From NCBI GenBank assembly GCA_050249615.1, contig JBFWQE010000105.1:1-19097 (forward strand): DNA of 19,097 nucleotides. The letters are read 5' to 3'. A program made the translations under genes and the position numbers. A model generated the notes under the pieces. The model was not told the origin of the DNA. It ran no database searches and saw only the letters and a program-made list of their open reading frames with translations. The stretch comes from VFZN01 sp050249615. GTDB lineage: Bacteria > Acidobacteriota > Vicinamibacteria > Vicinamibacterales > UBA2999. Shown here piece after piece: positions 1 to 6,674 of the stretch. Numbering within the stretch: the stretch's first letter is position 1; each line of letters starts with the position of its first letter.

Positions 1-181
1 CCGGCCGCACCAGGAACCGGCGGCGGGGGCCCTCCTCCGTCGTGTTCGGCAGCGGCCAGGCCTCGGTCACCTCGCCGTCGCGGCCCAGCATCGCGCCGCA
101 GCATTCGTGCGGATACACCTCGCGCCCATGGGCTCGTATCGCGTCGGCCACTCCCGGGCCGAGCGCCAGCCGGTTCGTCAC
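1..181 (-). CDS. M67 (JAMM/Mov34) family metallopeptidase, Mec-like, 3' part outside window
   Basis: About 60 N-terminal residues are visible, starting at a GTG (181) that overlaps the TGA of the cysteine synthase gene as GTGA. The visible part contains the motif YPHECCGAMLG, typical of bacterial JAMM-domain peptidases; its Glu is the expected catalytic acid. The HxH and distal Asp zinc ligands would lie beyond the window edge and cannot be checked. In actinobacteria, Mec removes the newly made cysteine from the C-terminus of the sulfur-carrier protein CysO, and mec is linked to cysM. The overlap with a CysM-type gene supports the same role here, which is an inference. The gene is truncated only by the window edge; there is no sign of decay. 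A generic ubiquitin-like-protein processing peptidase is the alternative. Confidence 0.8.
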   Translation of the reverse strand, partial: MTNRLALGPGVADAIRAHGREVYPHECCGAMLGRDGEVTEAWPLPNTTEEGPRRRFLVRP

Positions 182-1104
182 GGCGCCTCCCAGAACCGCT
201 CCGACAGGTAGCGGCTTCCCGTGTCGCAGAGAACCGTCACGACCACGGCCGGAGACCGGGCCACGCGGGTCGCCGCGACCACGTTGGCACCCGACGAGGT
301 GCCGACGAGCAGGCCCTCCTCTCGCGCCAGGCGTCGCGTCATGGCAAACGCTTCCTCCGTCTCCACGCGGATGTCCACGTCGGCCAGCCCCGGATCGTAG
401 ATACCGGGCACGATGGCCGTCGCCATGTGCTTGAGGCCCTCCAACCCGTGGAGCGGCCCGTCGGGCTGAACCGACGCCAGCACGACGTCGGGCTTCCACT
501 CGCGGAGCCGCCGCCCGACGCCCATGAACGTGCCGCTCGTCCCAAGCCCGGCCACGAAGTGCGTCAGCCGTCCCCCGGTTTGTGCGAGGATCTCGGGCGC
601 CGTCGAGTCGTAATGTGCCCGCCAGTTGAAGTCGTTATTGTACTGGTCCGGGTAGAAATAGCGCTCCGGCTCGGCCTGGTAGCGGCGCCTGGCCTCTCGG
701 ATGGCCCCATCGGACCCCTCGAGCGGATCGGTCAGCACCAGGTCCACCCCGTACGCCGTGAGCATCCGCTTCCGCTCGGGCGTCACGTTCCCGGGCACGC
801 ACAGCGACACGTGGTAACCGAGCGCCGCGCCGAACATCGCGTAGGCAATGCCGGTGTTGCCCGACGTCGCGTCCAGGATCACCTTGCCGGGACGGAGCCG
901 GCCGCTGGCCAGGCCCTCGAGCAGCATCCGGCGCGCGGGACGGTCCTTCACCGAACCACCCGGGTTGTGGAACTCCGCCTTGCCGTACAGCTCGACGCCA
1001 GGGCAGTCCCGCTCGATGCGGCTCAGCCTCACGAGGGGGGTGTGACCCACTAAGTCGAGCAGCGGGCTGGTGGGGACGGCGATGGCGGACAGCAAGGGCG
1101 TCAT
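178..1104 (-). CDS. cysM: PLP-dependent cysteine synthase, CysM-type
   Basis: This is a fold-type II PLP enzyme of about 308 residues. It has the Schiff-base lysine in GGSVKDR (Lys53), the substrate loop TSGNTG (80-85), the phosphate-binding loop GTSGT (188-192) and a C-terminal GTSSG (268-272). These are the O-acetylserine/O-phosphoserine sulfhydrylase motifs. Because it overlaps a JAMM peptidase gene, I infer a CysM that uses a sulfur-carrier thiocarboxylate and possibly O-phosphoserine, rather than a sulfide-dependent CysK. Substrate specificity cannot be read with certainty. I chose ATG 1104, which puts 18 residues before the conserved VGHTPL; an in-frame ATG at 1155 would add 17 residues. 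Neither start has a clear ribosome binding site. Cystathionine beta-synthase is unlikely because no CBS or haem domain is present. Confidence 0.9.
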   Translation of the reverse strand: MTPLLSAIAVPTSPLLDLVGHTPLVRLSRIERDCPGVELYGKAEFHNPGGSVKDRPARRMLLEGLASGRLRPGKVILDATSGNTGIAYAMFGAALGYHVSLCVPGNVTPERKRMLTAYGVDLVLTDPLEGSDGAIREARRRYQAEPERYFYPDQYNNDFNWRAHYDSTAPEILAQTGGRLTHFVAGLGTSGTFMGVGRRLREWKPDVVLASVQPDGPLHGLEGLKHMATAIVPGIYDPGLADVDIRVETEEAFAMTRRLAREEGLLVGTSSGANVVAATRVARSPAVVVTVLCDTGSRYLSERFWEAP

Positions 1105-1163
1105 GGCGATTGGGCGCAGGATCCCTAGGAAAACACGGCCGACGGCGTGGAGCAAGACAAATC

Positions 1164-1178
1164 CGACTTAAAAAGTCG
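1164..1178. repeat. Short perfect inverted repeat upstream of cysM
   Basis: CGACTT-AAA-AAGTCG forms a perfect 6-base stem with a 3-base loop. It is AT-rich compared with its surroundings and lies 60 bases upstream of the preferred cysM start. It could be an operator or a weak hairpin; no regulator can be assigned. Confidence 0.4.
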
Positions 1179-1188
1179 CAGATTGGTG

Positions 1189-1207
1189 CCATGCGACCCA
1201 CGCATGG
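1189..1207. repeat. Perfect 7-bp inverted repeat between the SIMPL gene and cysM
   Basis: CCATGCG-ACCCA-CGCATGG is a perfect 7-base stem with a 5-base loop in the intergenic gap. No T-tract follows it on either strand, so it does not look like a classic intrinsic terminator. An operator or an RNA hairpin in a cysM leader are both possible. Confidence 0.4.
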
Positions 1208-1244
1208 ACTCCGGCACCGCTGCCCTCATACCCGTTCGATGCCG

Positions 1245-1266
1245 CGCCGGGCCGCAGGGGCCGGCG
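1245..1266 (-). terminator. GC-rich hairpin just after the SIMPL gene stop
   Basis: CGCCGG and CCGGCG arms, with further inner pairing and one bulge, begin 8 bases after the TAG at 1275-1277. The stem is strong, but no run of T follows on the minus strand, so termination is only a possibility. Confidence 0.25.
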
Positions 1267-1274
1267 GGCCACGG

Positions 1275-1982
1275 CTACTTGATGACGGCGGTCACCGTCA
1301 CCTGGGCGCGGATTTCGATCTCGCCTTCGGCCACCGGTGTCGGCGCGGGCTGATCGGCGGCGGCCACGCGAAAGGCGGCCGCCTCGGGCCGGACGATGCT
1401 GATCGGCGCGCCCTCGGCGATGCGCACGACACGGTCCACCGTCCGCTTCGCGCCGCTCGCCGCGGCTTCCGCCCGCAGCATCGCATCGGCCACGGCGAGC
1501 GTCAGCGCCTCGCGCTCGCTCGCGTTGCGCTGCTTCAGGTCGAAGCGCAGGCCGTGGACGGAGGTGGCCCCGGATCCCACGGACGCGTCCATCACCTCGC
1601 CCAGCCGGCCCAGGTCGTCCACGCGGACCTCGATGGTGTTGCGCGCGACGTAGCCGCGTGGCGTCTGCCGCCCTCCCGCGTAGTCGAATTCCTGTTGCAG
1701 CGAGATGGCCACGGTGCGCACGGCGTCCTTCGGAATGCCGGCTGCGGCAATGCGCTGCTGCACGGCTGTCATCGCCTGGGCATTGGCCGCCTGTGCCTCC
1801 TTCGGGTTGCGCGAGCGAGACTCCGCGCCGATGCGCACGAACGCCTGGTCGGGCGCCGCGCGCACGATGCCCTCGCCCTGGACGACCACGACCGGCGGCT
1901 CCACGGCCGCCGTGCCCTGGGCCGATGCGAGTGACGCGCCGAGGACGAGACTTCCGAGGCTGGCGATGAACGCGGTCTTCAT
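1275..1982 (-). CDS. Secreted SIMPL-domain (DUF541) protein
   Basis: About 235 residues. It has a clear N-terminal signal peptide (MKTAFIASLG, a hydrophobic core, then ASA-QG as likely cleavage site). The mature part starts VVVQGEGIVRAAPDQAFVRIG, as in SIMPL/DUF541 proteins, with the usual central segment on multi-residue combination (AANAQAMTAVQQRI) and a C-terminal IEIRAQVTVT strand. The product is probably periplasmic. Family members are related to the oxidative-stress protein YggE and to IRAK-binding SIMPL; the biochemical role in bacteria is poorly defined. A GGGGAG sequence 8 bases before ATG 1982 is a good ribosome binding site, one of the few in this window. The gene follows the FGE-like gene by 32 bases, so the two are probably co-transcribed. 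Confidence 0.85.
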   Translation of the reverse strand: MKTAFIASLGSLVLGASLASAQGTAAVEPPVVVVQGEGIVRAAPDQAFVRIGAESRSRNPKEAQAANAQAMTAVQQRIAAAGIPKDAVRTVAISLQQEFDYAGGRQTPRGYVARNTIEVRVDDLGRLGEVMDASVGSGATSVHGLRFDLKQRNASEREALTLAVADAMLRAEAAASGAKRTVDRVVRIAEGAPISIVRPEAAAFRVAAADQPAPTPVAEGEIEIRAQVTVTAVIK

Positions 1983-2014
1983 GGTGGCAGCTCCCCGGGC
2001 CGCTTCGAGGCCCG

Positions 2015-2803
2015 CTAACCCGAGTACACCACGCGGAAGCCGATGCTGTACGCGTAGGTGTCCGGCGGCACCTTGTGCCGGTGCGCGCAGCGCAGCTGAT
2101 CGATGTCGTGGCTCACCCACGAGCCGCCGCGCACGACTCGAAACACCCCCTGGGCGGGGCCGCGCGGGTTGTCGGTCGTGCCCGTGCGATAGGTGTCGGG
2201 CGCGTACCAGTCGGCCACCCACTCCCAGACGTTTCCGGCCATGTCGTAGAGGCCGAACCCGTTGGGCGGGTACCCACCGACGGGCCGGGTGCCGCGGTGG
2301 CGCTTCAGGGCCGGCTCGGGGAGGAAGTTGCCCCGCGACGCGTCGATGTCGTCGCCCCAGGGATAGGCCTTGCCCTCGAGGTCTCCTCGCGCGGCGCGCT
2401 CCCATTCGGCCTCGGTCGGCAGCCGCACCAGGGCGCCCACCTGGCCGCTCAGCCACCGGCAATAGGCGGTCGCATCCATATGGGTCACGAGCGTCACGGG
2501 ATGGCGGCCGCGATCCCGGGGCGGCTCGCCGCCCCGCCACACGTAGGCCGCCGCGAGCTCACGGAACGGCAGCTCGTGCTGCGGCGTGACGACGAGCGGG
2601 AGGTCGCGCAGGGAGGGCGGCTGGTGGCCCGTGTCGCGGACGAACTCCGCGTACTGCTCGACGGTGACGGGATAGACCGACACGTGAAACGCGTCCACGC
2701 GCACCTCACGCGCGGGCCGCTCGTCGTCATTCCCGTCGTCCGATCCCATGATGAACCGACCACCGGGGATCGGCACGAAGCGGGGTACGAGTTCCTCACC
2801 CAT
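2015..2803 (-). CDS. FGE-sulfatase fold (SUMF1-like) protein lacking FGE cysteines
   Basis: 262 residues covering one FGE-sulfatase domain: PGGRFIMGSD near the start, then EVRVDAFHVSVYPVTVEQYAEF, RLPTEAEWERAARG, YPWGDD, GLYDMAGNVWEWVADWY and RVVRGGSW, ending in SIGFRVV. In true formylglycine-generating enzymes two cysteines follow the RGGSW segment; here that stretch reads WVSHDIDQLRC, with Ser/His/Asp in their place. Sulfatase activation is therefore unlikely. Members of this fold without the cysteines serve varied roles, including EgtB-like chemistry, NirV and regulatory or binding domains. No signal peptide is visible, so it is probably cytoplasmic. The gene is divergent from the aminotransferase operon, with only 34 bases between starts. 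The true substrate is unknown. Confidence 0.85.
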   Translation of the reverse strand: MGEELVPRFVPIPGGRFIMGSDDGNDDERPAREVRVDAFHVSVYPVTVEQYAEFVRDTGHQPPSLRDLPLVVTPQHELPFRELAAAYVWRGGEPPRDRGRHPVTLVTHMDATAYCRWLSGQVGALVRLPTEAEWERAARGDLEGKAYPWGDDIDASRGNFLPEPALKRHRGTRPVGGYPPNGFGLYDMAGNVWEWVADWYAPDTYRTGTTDNPRGPAQGVFRVVRGGSWVSHDIDQLRCAHRHKVPPDTYAYSIGFRVVYSG

Positions 2804-2822
2804 TCAGGCCGGGCCAACCGCA

Positions 2823-2830
2823 AGTATACT
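2823..2830. promoter_or_regulatory. Symmetric -10-like element AGTATACT shared by two divergent genes
   Basis: The 34-base gap between the FGE-like gene and the aminotransferase gene contains AGTATACT, a perfect palindrome, so a TATACT hexamer (5 of 6 to TATAAT) reads on both strands. On the plus strand it ends 7 bases before ATG 2838, predicting a start of transcription at or next to the ATG. On the minus strand it lies about 20 bases from ATG 2803. No good -35 is visible. Confidence 0.4.
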
Positions 2831-2837
2831 GCCCGCC

Positions 2838-3986
2838 ATGAAGCTCGAACAGTTTGCGATGGAGCGGATGCAGTCCACCTACGAGAACCTGGTGGAGTAC
2901 AACCTGTCGGAGAGCGGAGTGCGGCCTCTCTCGACGCGCGAGCTCCTCGGCGACCAGGCCGCCATCGACGCGCTTCTCGATCAGCCGCTCGTGTACACGC
3001 AGTCGAACGGCACCGTCGAGCTGCGGACGCTGATCGCCGCGCTGTATCCCGGCGCCACCGCGGACCACGTCGAGGTCACCAACGGCGGCTCGGAGGCCAA
3101 CTACATCGCGACGTGGCGCCTGGTCGAGCCGGGCGACGAGGTCGTGATGCTGTTGCCCTCCTACATGCAGACCTGGGGCCTTGCCCGAGCCTTCGGCGGC
3201 ACGGTGCGCGAGTGGCACCTGGTGGAGGACACGGCGGCGGGCCGCTGGCGCGTGGATCTCGACCGGCTGAACGCGCTCGTCTCGCCGAAGACGAAGCTCG
3301 TCATCATCTGCAATCCGAACAACCCGACGGGCGCGCGCCTCACTGCGGAGGATCTCGACGCCATCGCGCGCACGGCGGATCGCGTCGGCGCGTGGATTCT
3401 CTCGGACGAAATCTACCGCGGCGCCGAGCTCGACGGCGTCGAGACGCCCTCGATGTGGGGCCGCAGCGAACGGGTCATCGTGACCGCCGGCCTCTCGAAG
3501 GCGTACGGTCTTCCGGGCCTGCGCGTGGGCTGGATCGTCGGCCCGCCGGGGACGGTCGCGTCGTTCTGGTCGTATCACGACTACACCACCATCGCGCCGG
3601 GCGCCCTGTCCGATCGCCTGGCGCGGGTGGCGATGGCCCCGGCGCGGCGCGCCGCGCTGCTCGAGCGGACGCGCGGCATCCTGCGCGCGAACCTGCCGAT
3701 GCTCGAGGACTGGTTGAGGGTCCACGGGTTCCAGTGGCTGCGGCCCGAGGCCGGCGCCATCTGCTACGTGCGCTACCCGCACCCCGTCAACTCCACGGAG
3801 CTCGTCACCCGCCTCCGCGAAGAGAAGAGCGTGCTGGTCGTTCCCGGTGATCACTTCGGCATGGACCGCTACCTTCGGCTCGGGTTCGGAGAGCCGCTGG
3901 CGTACATGACCACCGGGCTCACGCGGCTGCACGAGCTGCTCGAGTCGCTCGGCTCGTCCGGCCGGGTGGCCGCGCCCACGGCATGA
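2838..3986 (+). CDS. Class I/II PLP-dependent aminotransferase
   Basis: 382 residues of fold-type I. The key elements are present: NPNNPTG at 159-165, the PLP-contacting Asp190 in SDEIY, the PLP lysine Lys221 in LSKAYGLPGLRVGW, and the carboxylate-binding Arg347 in RLGFG. The N-terminus (SESGVRPLS) resembles the group that includes capreomycidine synthase more than AspC-type enzymes, but the substrate cannot be assigned. ATG 2838 is chosen because the family begins close to the MKLEQF segment; no Shine-Dalgarno is present and a -10-like hexamer sits 7 bases upstream. The stop overlaps the next gene's start as ATGA, so it is the first gene of a four-gene operon with homoserine dehydrogenase and a CoA transferase. 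It may feed or drain an amino-acid pathway around aspartate or homoserine. Confidence 0.9.
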   Translation: MKLEQFAMERMQSTYENLVEYNLSESGVRPLSTRELLGDQAAIDALLDQPLVYTQSNGTVELRTLIAALYPGATADHVEVTNGGSEANYIATWRLVEPGDEVVMLLPSYMQTWGLARAFGGTVREWHLVEDTAAGRWRVDLDRLNALVSPKTKLVIICNPNNPTGARLTAEDLDAIARTADRVGAWILSDEIYRGAELDGVETPSMWGRSERVIVTAGLSKAYGLPGLRVGWIVGPPGTVASFWSYHDYTTIAPGALSDRLARVAMAPARRAALLERTRGILRANLPMLEDWLRVHGFQWLRPEAGAICYVRYPHPVNSTELVTRLREEKSVLVVPGDHFGMDRYLRLGFGEPLAYMTTGLTRLHELLESLGSSGRVAAPTA

Positions 3987-5056
3987 CGACGCCCGATCTG
4001 GCCCTGGTGCTCGTCGGGTTCGGCCACGTCGGTCGGCGCTTCGTGCGCCTGCTGAACGAGATCGGCGACCGGCTCGACTTCGACTGGCGCGTGGTGGCCA
4101 TCTCCACGCGCCATCACGGGTCGGTGCTGGATCCGGACGGCGTGGACGTCGTGCGCGCGGCGGCCCTGGTGGAGGAGAACCACTCGCTCGACCGCCTCCA
4201 GACCGAGCCGCTGGAGCGCAGCGGCATCGACGTCATCCGCCAGAGCGCGCAGGCCCTGGCGGACGAGGCCGCCGAGGGCCGCCTGGTCTGCCTCGAGTCC
4301 ACGGTGCTCGACATCGATCGCGGTGAGCCGGCCATCTCGCACGTCCGCGCCGCCCTGGAGGCGCAGATGCACGTCGTCACCGTGAACAAGGGCCCGGCCG
4401 CGTTCGCCTATCACGAGCTCGAGGCGCTGGCCGAGGCGGTGGACCGCGTCTTCTTCTTCGAGGGCGCCGTCATGGACGGGATTCCCGTCTTCAACCTCGT
4501 CCGCGAGACCCTGCCCGCGGTGAGAATCGACGGCTTTCGCGGCGTGATCAACACGACCTCGAATTTCATCCTGTCGGCGCTCGAGCGCGGGCAGCCGTTC
4601 GAGGACGCCGTGCGCGAGATGCAGGCCCGGGGCATCGCGGAGGCCGACCCGTCGCTGGACATCGACGGCTGGGACGCGGCCGCCAAGACGGCCGCGCTCG
4701 TCAACGTGCTGATGGCCGGCGCCATCACGCCGCACCGGGTGGCGCGCACCGGCATCGGCGACGTGAAGCCGGCCGATGTCGCCGCCGCCATCGCCCGCGG
4801 CCGGCGCATCCGGCTGGTGGCCTCGGCCACGCGCCAGGGCGGGAGCATCACGGCGCGGGTCGAGCCCGAGATGCTCGCCGCCCGCGATCCGCTGGCCAAC
4901 CTCGAGGACACCGAGAACGCCCTCTACCTGATTACCGATCTCCTCGGCGAGATCGGCATCGTCCAGCGCGAGGGTACGCTCACGCAGACCGCGTACGCGC
5001 TGGTCACCGACCTGTCGCGCATCAGCCAGAGACTGAGGGAATGGGACGCACGATGA
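3983..5056 (+). CDS. hom: Homoserine dehydrogenase, short form without ACT domain
   Basis: 357 residues. The N-terminal nucleotide-binding motif is VGFGHVG (11-17). The catalytic domain has NKGP (Lys136), GIPVF (167-170), the strand GVINTTSNFIL, and the triad spacing Glu220, Asp231, Lys235, which matches the Glu/Asp/Lys of characterised homoserine dehydrogenases. The protein ends soon after the catalytic domain, so the C-terminal ACT domain used for threonine feedback in longer enzymes is missing. It would interconvert aspartate semialdehyde and homoserine with NAD(P)H. It is coupled to both neighbours by ATGA overlaps. Clustering with an aminotransferase and a CoA transferase rather than thrB/thrC leaves open a catabolic role or a related substrate. 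Confidence 0.85.
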   Translation: MTTPDLALVLVGFGHVGRRFVRLLNEIGDRLDFDWRVVAISTRHHGSVLDPDGVDVVRAAALVEENHSLDRLQTEPLERSGIDVIRQSAQALADEAAEGRLVCLESTVLDIDRGEPAISHVRAALEAQMHVVTVNKGPAAFAYHELEALAEAVDRVFFFEGAVMDGIPVFNLVRETLPAVRIDGFRGVINTTSNFILSALERGQPFEDAVREMQARGIAEADPSLDIDGWDAAAKTAALVNVLMAGAITPHRVARTGIGDVKPADVAAAIARGRRIRLVASATRQGGSITARVEPEMLAARDPLANLEDTENALYLITDLLGEIGIVQREGTLTQTAYALVTDLSRISQRLREWDAR

Positions 5057-6240
5057 CGGGACCGCTGACGGGCATCACGGTGCTCGATCTCACGCGGGTG
5101 CTGTCGGGGCCGTACTGCACGATGGTGCTGTCCGATCTCGGCGCCCGCGTCATCAAGATCGAGCACCCGGGCCGTGGCGACGACACGCGGCACTGGGGGC
5201 CGCCCTTCGTCGGCCACGAGAGCGCGTACTACCTGAGCATCAATCGCAACAAGGAGAGCGTCACGCTCGACTTCAAGCACCCGCAGGGGCGCGAGGTGCT
5301 CGAGCACCTCATCGGCCGCGCCGACGTCCTCGTGGAGAACTTCAAGCCCGGCACCATGGAGCGCGCCGGCTTCGGGTGGGAAGCCGTGCACCCGCGCCAC
5401 CCGCGCCTGATCTTCGCTTCGATCTCCGGGTACGGCCAGTCGGGCCCCCGCCGCAGCGAGGCGGGGTACGATGCGGTCATCCAGGCCGAGGGGGGACTGA
5501 TGAGCGTCACCGGCGATGCCGACGGCCCCGCCTACCGCCTGGGCGTCGCCATCTCGGACATCGTCGCGGGGCTGTTCACCGCGCAGGGCGTCATGGCTGC
5601 GCTCTTCGCCCGCGAGCGCGGCGGGCAGGGGCAGCGCGTGGACATCGGCATGCTGGACGCCACGGCGGCCCTGCTCACCTACCAGGCGGGCAGCTACTTC
5701 GCGACCGGCCAGGTGCCAGTACGCATGGGCAACCGCCATCCCACCATCGCGCCGTACGAGACGTTCCCCACGGCCGATGGCGAAATCGTCATCGCCGTCG
5801 GCAACGACGGCATCTGGCGGCGGTTCTGCCCCGCGATCGATCGCCCGGAGCTGGCCGACGACCCGCGGTTCCGCACCAATCGCGACCGCATGGCTCACTA
5901 CGACCGGCTGAGGCCCGAACTCGAACGCACGCTCCGCTCGCGGACGCGGGCCGAGTGGACCGCACGGTTTCACGCCGCGAGCGTGCCCTGCGGCGCGGTG
6001 CGGGACGTGGGCGAGGTGCTCGGCGATCCCCACCTGGCCGCGCGCGAGATGGTGGCCACGCTCGAGCATCCCACCGTCGGCACGACGCGGGTCATGGGCA
6101 CGCCCATCAAGCTGTCAGCGACCCCGGGCTCCGTGCGCACGCCTCCCCCGACCCTCGGACAGCACACCGAGGCGGTGCTCGGGGAACTGGGCTACGATCG
6201 GGAGATGATTGCCAGCCTGAAGGCCGCGGGGGCCATCTGA
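5053..6240 (+). CDS. CaiB/BaiF family (class III) CoA transferase
   Basis: 395 residues with the full class III CoA-transferase architecture: opening LTGITVLDLTRVLSGPYC, VIKIEHPGRGD, the NKESVTLD strand, DVLVENFKPG, and a C-terminal GQHTEAVLGELGY. Asp169 in ISDI falls at the same residue number as the catalytic Asp of formyl-CoA transferase. It transfers CoA between organic acids; which ones is not shown by the sequence. ATG 5053 overlaps the homoserine dehydrogenase stop as ATGA and puts the start at the family's usual position (MTGPLTG). An ATG at 5041 would add four residues, but a GAGGGA lies only one base before it. Linked transamination and oxidoreduction genes suggest a carboxylate made upstream is activated here. 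Confidence 0.9.
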   Translation: MTGPLTGITVLDLTRVLSGPYCTMVLSDLGARVIKIEHPGRGDDTRHWGPPFVGHESAYYLSINRNKESVTLDFKHPQGREVLEHLIGRADVLVENFKPGTMERAGFGWEAVHPRHPRLIFASISGYGQSGPRRSEAGYDAVIQAEGGLMSVTGDADGPAYRLGVAISDIVAGLFTAQGVMAALFARERGGQGQRVDIGMLDATAALLTYQAGSYFATGQVPVRMGNRHPTIAPYETFPTADGEIVIAVGNDGIWRRFCPAIDRPELADDPRFRTNRDRMAHYDRLRPELERTLRSRTRAEWTARFHAASVPCGAVRDVGEVLGDPHLAAREMVATLEHPTVGTTRVMGTPIKLSATPGSVRTPPPTLGQHTEAVLGELGYDREMIASLKAAGAI

Positions 6241-6242
6241 CG

Positions 6243-6674
6243 ATGGCCGACGTCGCCCTCCTCCGCAAGCGGGTCCAGAAGGCCATGGAACAGGCGCGCC
6301 GCGATGCCGCGGATCGCCGCGCCGAGGTGAACGAGGCCCGCAGGGCCTACGACGAGTTCCTGGAGTCGCGGGCCATCCCGGCATTCCGGGCCATGGCGGT
6401 CGTGCTGAAGGGCGAAGGCCTCGCATGGGAGGTCATGACGCCGTCGGGCGAGGTCAGGCTGGTGCCGGACCGGCGCCGCGACGAGTCGATTGCGCTGTCG
6501 TTCGACGCGACCGCCGATCCTCCCCAGGCGATGGTGAGCATCACGCGTGGACGCGGCGGCCGCGTGCTGCACGCAGAGCGCGAGGTGAAGCCGGGCACCC
6601 GGTCGATGGCCGCCCTCACCGAGGACGACGTCCTCGACATGCTCCTCGAGGAGCTCGCGCCCTGGCTGTCGTGA
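6243..6674 (+). CDS. Uncharacterised small protein with N-terminal coiled coil
   Basis: 143 residues that I do not recognise. Residues about 5-45 are rich in Ala, Arg, Glu and Lys with heptad-like spacing, indicating a helical or coiled-coil segment. The middle (about 55-110) is predicted beta-rich, and the end (LTEDDVLDMLLEELAPWL) is an acidic amphipathic helix. There is no signal peptide or membrane segment. The start lies 2 bases after the CoA-transferase stop, so it is probably translated from the same transcript. The stop TGA directly abuts the TAG of the convergent PilT-like gene, leaving no room for a terminator. Codon choice looks like its neighbours. The function is unknown. Confidence 0.75.
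   Translation: MADVALLRKRVQKAMEQARRDAADRRAEVNEARRAYDEFLESRAIPAFRAMAVVLKGEGLAWEVMTPSGEVRLVPDRRRDESIALSFDATADPPQAMVSITRGRGGRVLHAEREVKPGTRSMAALTEDDVLDMLLEELAPWLS

Noticed and set aside
2075..3850. A long plus-strand open frame crossing the FGE-like and aminotransferase genes
   Set aside because: Arg-rich, low complexity and no motifs; it runs antisense to one real gene and out of frame with another.
4924..6069. Long minus-strand open frame opposite the CoA transferase
   Set aside because: His/Arg-rich shadow of a GC-rich gene; the plus strand has complete class III CoA-transferase motifs.
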